Of a DNA stretch of 40,075 nt, positions 39,201-40,075 are shown piece by piece. The notes under the pieces were generated by a model. That model ran no database searches and had not been told where the DNA came from. It saw only the letters and a list, made by a program, of their open reading frames with translations. Location: the NCBI GenBank assembly GCA_027578815.1, contig JANBTH010000073.1:1-40075 (forward strand), in the 5' to 3' direction. The translations under genes were made by a program, and so were the position numbers. The stretch comes from Coemansia sp. RSA 1804. Its lineage: Eukaryota; Kickxellomycota; Kickxellomycetes; Kickxellales; Kickxellaceae. Numbering within the stretch: position 1 is the first letter of the stretch; each line of letters begins with the position of its first letter.

Positions 39201-40075
39201 TCGGCGACACGTGTGGCCACGGCCTGACTGCAGTATCCCACGATGCGACCGTCCAGCTGCACCGTCAGCAGCCGAGCGCCGCCGTTATGTTCAGAAGGCC
39301 GGGGCATCCCTGGCTGCACACCCAGTCGCACCAACGCGCGCTCCACGGCCTCCGTGTCCTCCACCTTGATAGTCAGTTTGCACTTGTGCGCCAGATGATT
39401 CAACAGGCCGCACGGCGACCCATCAGGCGTGTGCACGGGACACATAAAGCCCCAGGCTTCAGGCAGCAGCTTGCGCACTCCAGTTGTCTTCAGCTCGGCG
39501 AAGAAGGCACCTCTGTGGATGCAGCGGAAGTGGGATAAGTAGCGCAAAAAGTTGAGCTTCTCTGCTATAATCGTGTAGCCCGACACCTGCTGCATGTCAA
39601 GACCTGTCTTGCTGACCAGATTGCCAGTAGCCAGAAAGTACTGCGCCTTCTGGCCGACATCAGCTGGCACCCGCGCAAACAGCCGCTTCAGGTAGTGTGC
39701 ATTGTACAGATCAGCCTTCTCGGTGTACGCGTCCTTCATCAGCTGCTGGCGCACACCAAGCAGATAGTCGCTGATCTTCTCCTTGATAATTGCCAGATAC
39801 AGATGACCCGGAAGATACACCTCCTGCATCTGCTGCGCATCTGGGTTGTCGGTCTGGCACTCGCCGCTCATCGACGCGTACAGCTTGCGCGCCATATGCG
39901 CCAGCATGTTGAACTTGTCGCGGTCGCTCTCCAGATGCACCATCACCAGGCGCTGCAGCAGCAGCCGTCCGACGTCGGCGTTGGAAGCATCGTCGCCAGC
40001 GTACATCACCACGCGGAACTTGTCGCCCAGGAATGATAGCGCCTGCTCGCGCGTGTACACCGCGTACTGCTTGCT
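36242..40075 (-). CDS. RPA135: RNA polymerase I second-largest subunit (RPA135), partial, interrupted by an intein
   Basis: The reading frame is open to the window end (the visible N-terminal end reads SKQYAVYTREQAL), so roughly the first 300 residues lie outside. Visible extein is 409 + 478 residues around a 390-residue intein. Extein landmarks: KTGLDMQQVSGYTIIAEKLN, FRCIHRGAFFAELKTTGVRKL, PEAWGFMCPVHTPDGSPCGLLNHL, FNQSPRNMYQ|CQMGKQTMGTP at the insertion point, NAVVAVISYTGYDMEDAMILNKSA, GDKFSSRHGQKGVCSVKFPA and the C-terminal zinc-binding CRSC..CRLC. PRNMYQCQMGKQTMG and the tail type fit Pol I rather than Pol II or III. This subunit builds the active-centre cleft used for rRNA transcription. 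A functional protein requires intein removal. There is no intron in the visible part. Confidence 0.95.
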   Translation of the reverse strand, partial: SKQYAVYTREQALSFLGDKFRVVMYAGDDASNADVGRLLLQRLVMVHLESDRDKFNMLAHMARKLYASMSGECQTDNPDAQQMQEVYLPGHLYLAIIKEKISDYLLGVRQQLMKDAYTEKADLYNAHYLKRLFARVPADVGQKAQYFLATGNLVSKTGLDMQQVSGYTIIAEKLNFLRYLSHFRCIHRGAFFAELKTTGVRKLLPEAWGFMCPVHTPDGSPCGLLNHLAHKCKLTIKVEDTEAVERALVRLGVQPGMPRPSEHNGGARLLTVQLDGRIVGYCSQAVATRVAETLRALKLKALKGHREDAGIPSTTEIGLVPESHGGQLPGLFLFTTPARFVRPVTHLATRSEDLVGSFEQVYMDIACLDEDVRSAVTTHQEVLPTHILSVVANFTPFCDFNQSPRNMYQCLTVDHEVLTSTGWAPIARVAETDRVMTMELETGAQQWNTVERVAKVAHSTEPLYLLRGDGVDAVCDAAHRWYLNTRDAPNTFASHTAADMAAGVGLESRGAEDWERRDERWVHTNHAIPMVGRNDNTAYTWAECPWLAADSDNAHLDWCRLVGVVMRSGDLEENTLSMNVAGDGSAYATELLSRLAQTVSALCLENGHGPLTWTIASRAVRDFFQPMLAGPNSFDPADAKQRCEYNQAHYRALIAQANSVTGISTGFSRARRWLHYEWVPQLSVAQARALVEGLAGQSIDFSGSISISTASVPLAHDLSIVGLMADARATISGHEYNALDVTLSFSAKDSTAAAPRPEVYENKHHDGFVYCLQVARNGNFMARRRADSGRAQSAFFTGNCQMGKQTMGTPMQSFPYRTDNKLYRIQTGQTPICRPRIYDDYGVDGYPNGANAVVAVISYTGYDMEDAMILNKSAHERGFGYGSIYKTEYVDLARFRKPGDAATMRFGLGRDVLAKADVTERIDVDGLPFPGIRVEDGDALYAVIDEVRGRTRVHPYHGEAGYVETVRLLAGADPELQVVALTFRIPRSPIIGDKFSSRHGQKGVCSVKFPAVDMPFTESGMQPDVIINPHAFPSRMTIGMFVESMAAKAGALHGVCQDATPFQFGETHTAADYFGEQLRRAGYNFHGSEPMYSGVAGTEMRADIYIGVVYYQRLRHMVSDKYQVRSTGPVNPLTMQPIKGRKRGGGIRLGEMERDALIAHGAAYFLQDRLMNCSDYSLAYACRSCGSILAPLAVPATSHAVDLRVPADRSALAPAFATLSSAEARAVMTSSRAAPLDLQCRLCETPDAITTVALPFVFRYLATELMSMNMKVTLDIK
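37679..38848 (-). other. 390-aa intein inside RPA135 with a degenerate LAGLIDADG endonuclease domain
   Basis: Boundaries come from host conservation. The host sequence ..NMYQ|CQMGKQ.. is split by an in-frame 1170-nt segment starting at Cys1 (CLTVDHEVLTSTGW, block A) and ending FFTGN before Cys+1. Block B contains CDAAHRWYL (His70, with Asp where Thr is usual in TxxH). Block F is VYCLQVARNGNFMARRR (360-376). Block G is TGN|C, with terminal Asn390 but Gly instead of the usual penultimate His. The middle (about 150-330) has two LAGLIDADG-like helices, LVGVVMRSG (152-160) and LVEGLAGQS (281-289); the catalytic Asp is replaced by Ser159 and Gln288. Splicing residues Cys1, Asn390 and Cys+1 are present, so splicing is plausible, while DNA cleavage is doubtful. 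Confidence 0.93.

Noticed and set aside
1..40075. CRISPR arrays, rRNA genes, viral genes or biosynthetic cluster
   Set aside because: None seen; the PhzF-like gene has no phenazine partners and the repeats lack CRISPR spacing.

Overview
The window is nuclear DNA from a fungus. It has compact genes with few, short GT..AG introns of about 100-500 nt, and a eukaryotic tRNA-Pro. Its genes are typical of fungi: TIM10, ORT1-type ornithine carrier, RAD16, FSH hydrolases, a Rad60/Esc2-type protein and RNA polymerase I subunit 2. A FunK1 kinase relic, coding DNA much richer in GC than the AT-rich spacers, and an intein in an RNA polymerase gene suggest an early-diverging lineage. My best guess is Kickxellomycotina (Coemansia-like), but this is inference and is not proven by the sequence.

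Layout. 1-2.4 kb is an accessory patch. It holds tRNA-Pro(TGG) and a FunK1 kinase pseudogene split by a 251-bp non-autonomous element with an 8-bp target-site duplication; a diverged second copy of that element lies nearby. 2.4-9.8 kb is a dense housekeeping block: Rad60/Esc2-like SUMO-like-domain protein, a small RRM-like protein, TIM10, BMT5-type rRNA methyltransferase, MND1, proteasome beta5 (PRE2) and the mitochondrial ornithine carrier. 11.0-13.1 kb holds two tandem FSH-type serine hydrolases. 13.1-16.35 kb is a 3.2-kb gene-free stretch upstream of a bHLH(-zip) transcription factor. 18.2-23.1 kb has a UBE2G/Ubc7-class E2 and a divergent RAD16. 23.1-25.4 kb is AT-rich and holds two copies of a conserved TATA-plus-leader module, each in front of a different tiny reading frame. 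25.5-30.2 kb holds an RMND1/DUF155 protein with two competing 3'-terminal exons, a PhzF/PBLD isomerase-like protein and an unidentified 336-aa protein. 30.8-35.9 kb holds a membrane-anchored insulysin (M16) and a four-TM protein. 36.2 kb to the end is RPA135 (RNA polymerase I, second subunit) on the minus strand. It is 5'-truncated by the window edge and carries a 390-aa in-frame intein.

There is no operon-like cluster. Several genes act in DNA repair or recombination (Rad60-like, MND1, RAD16) or in proteolysis (PRE2, E2, insulysin), but I see no evidence that their proximity has a function.

Most notable observations: the RPA135 intein, which has lost the expected catalytic Asp in both LAGLIDADG motifs and lacks the usual penultimate His; the FunK1 gene split by a short element whose removal restores the frame exactly; the alternative last exons of the RMND1-like gene; and the duplicated promoter/leader units with unrelated micro-ORFs at 23.4-24.7 kb.
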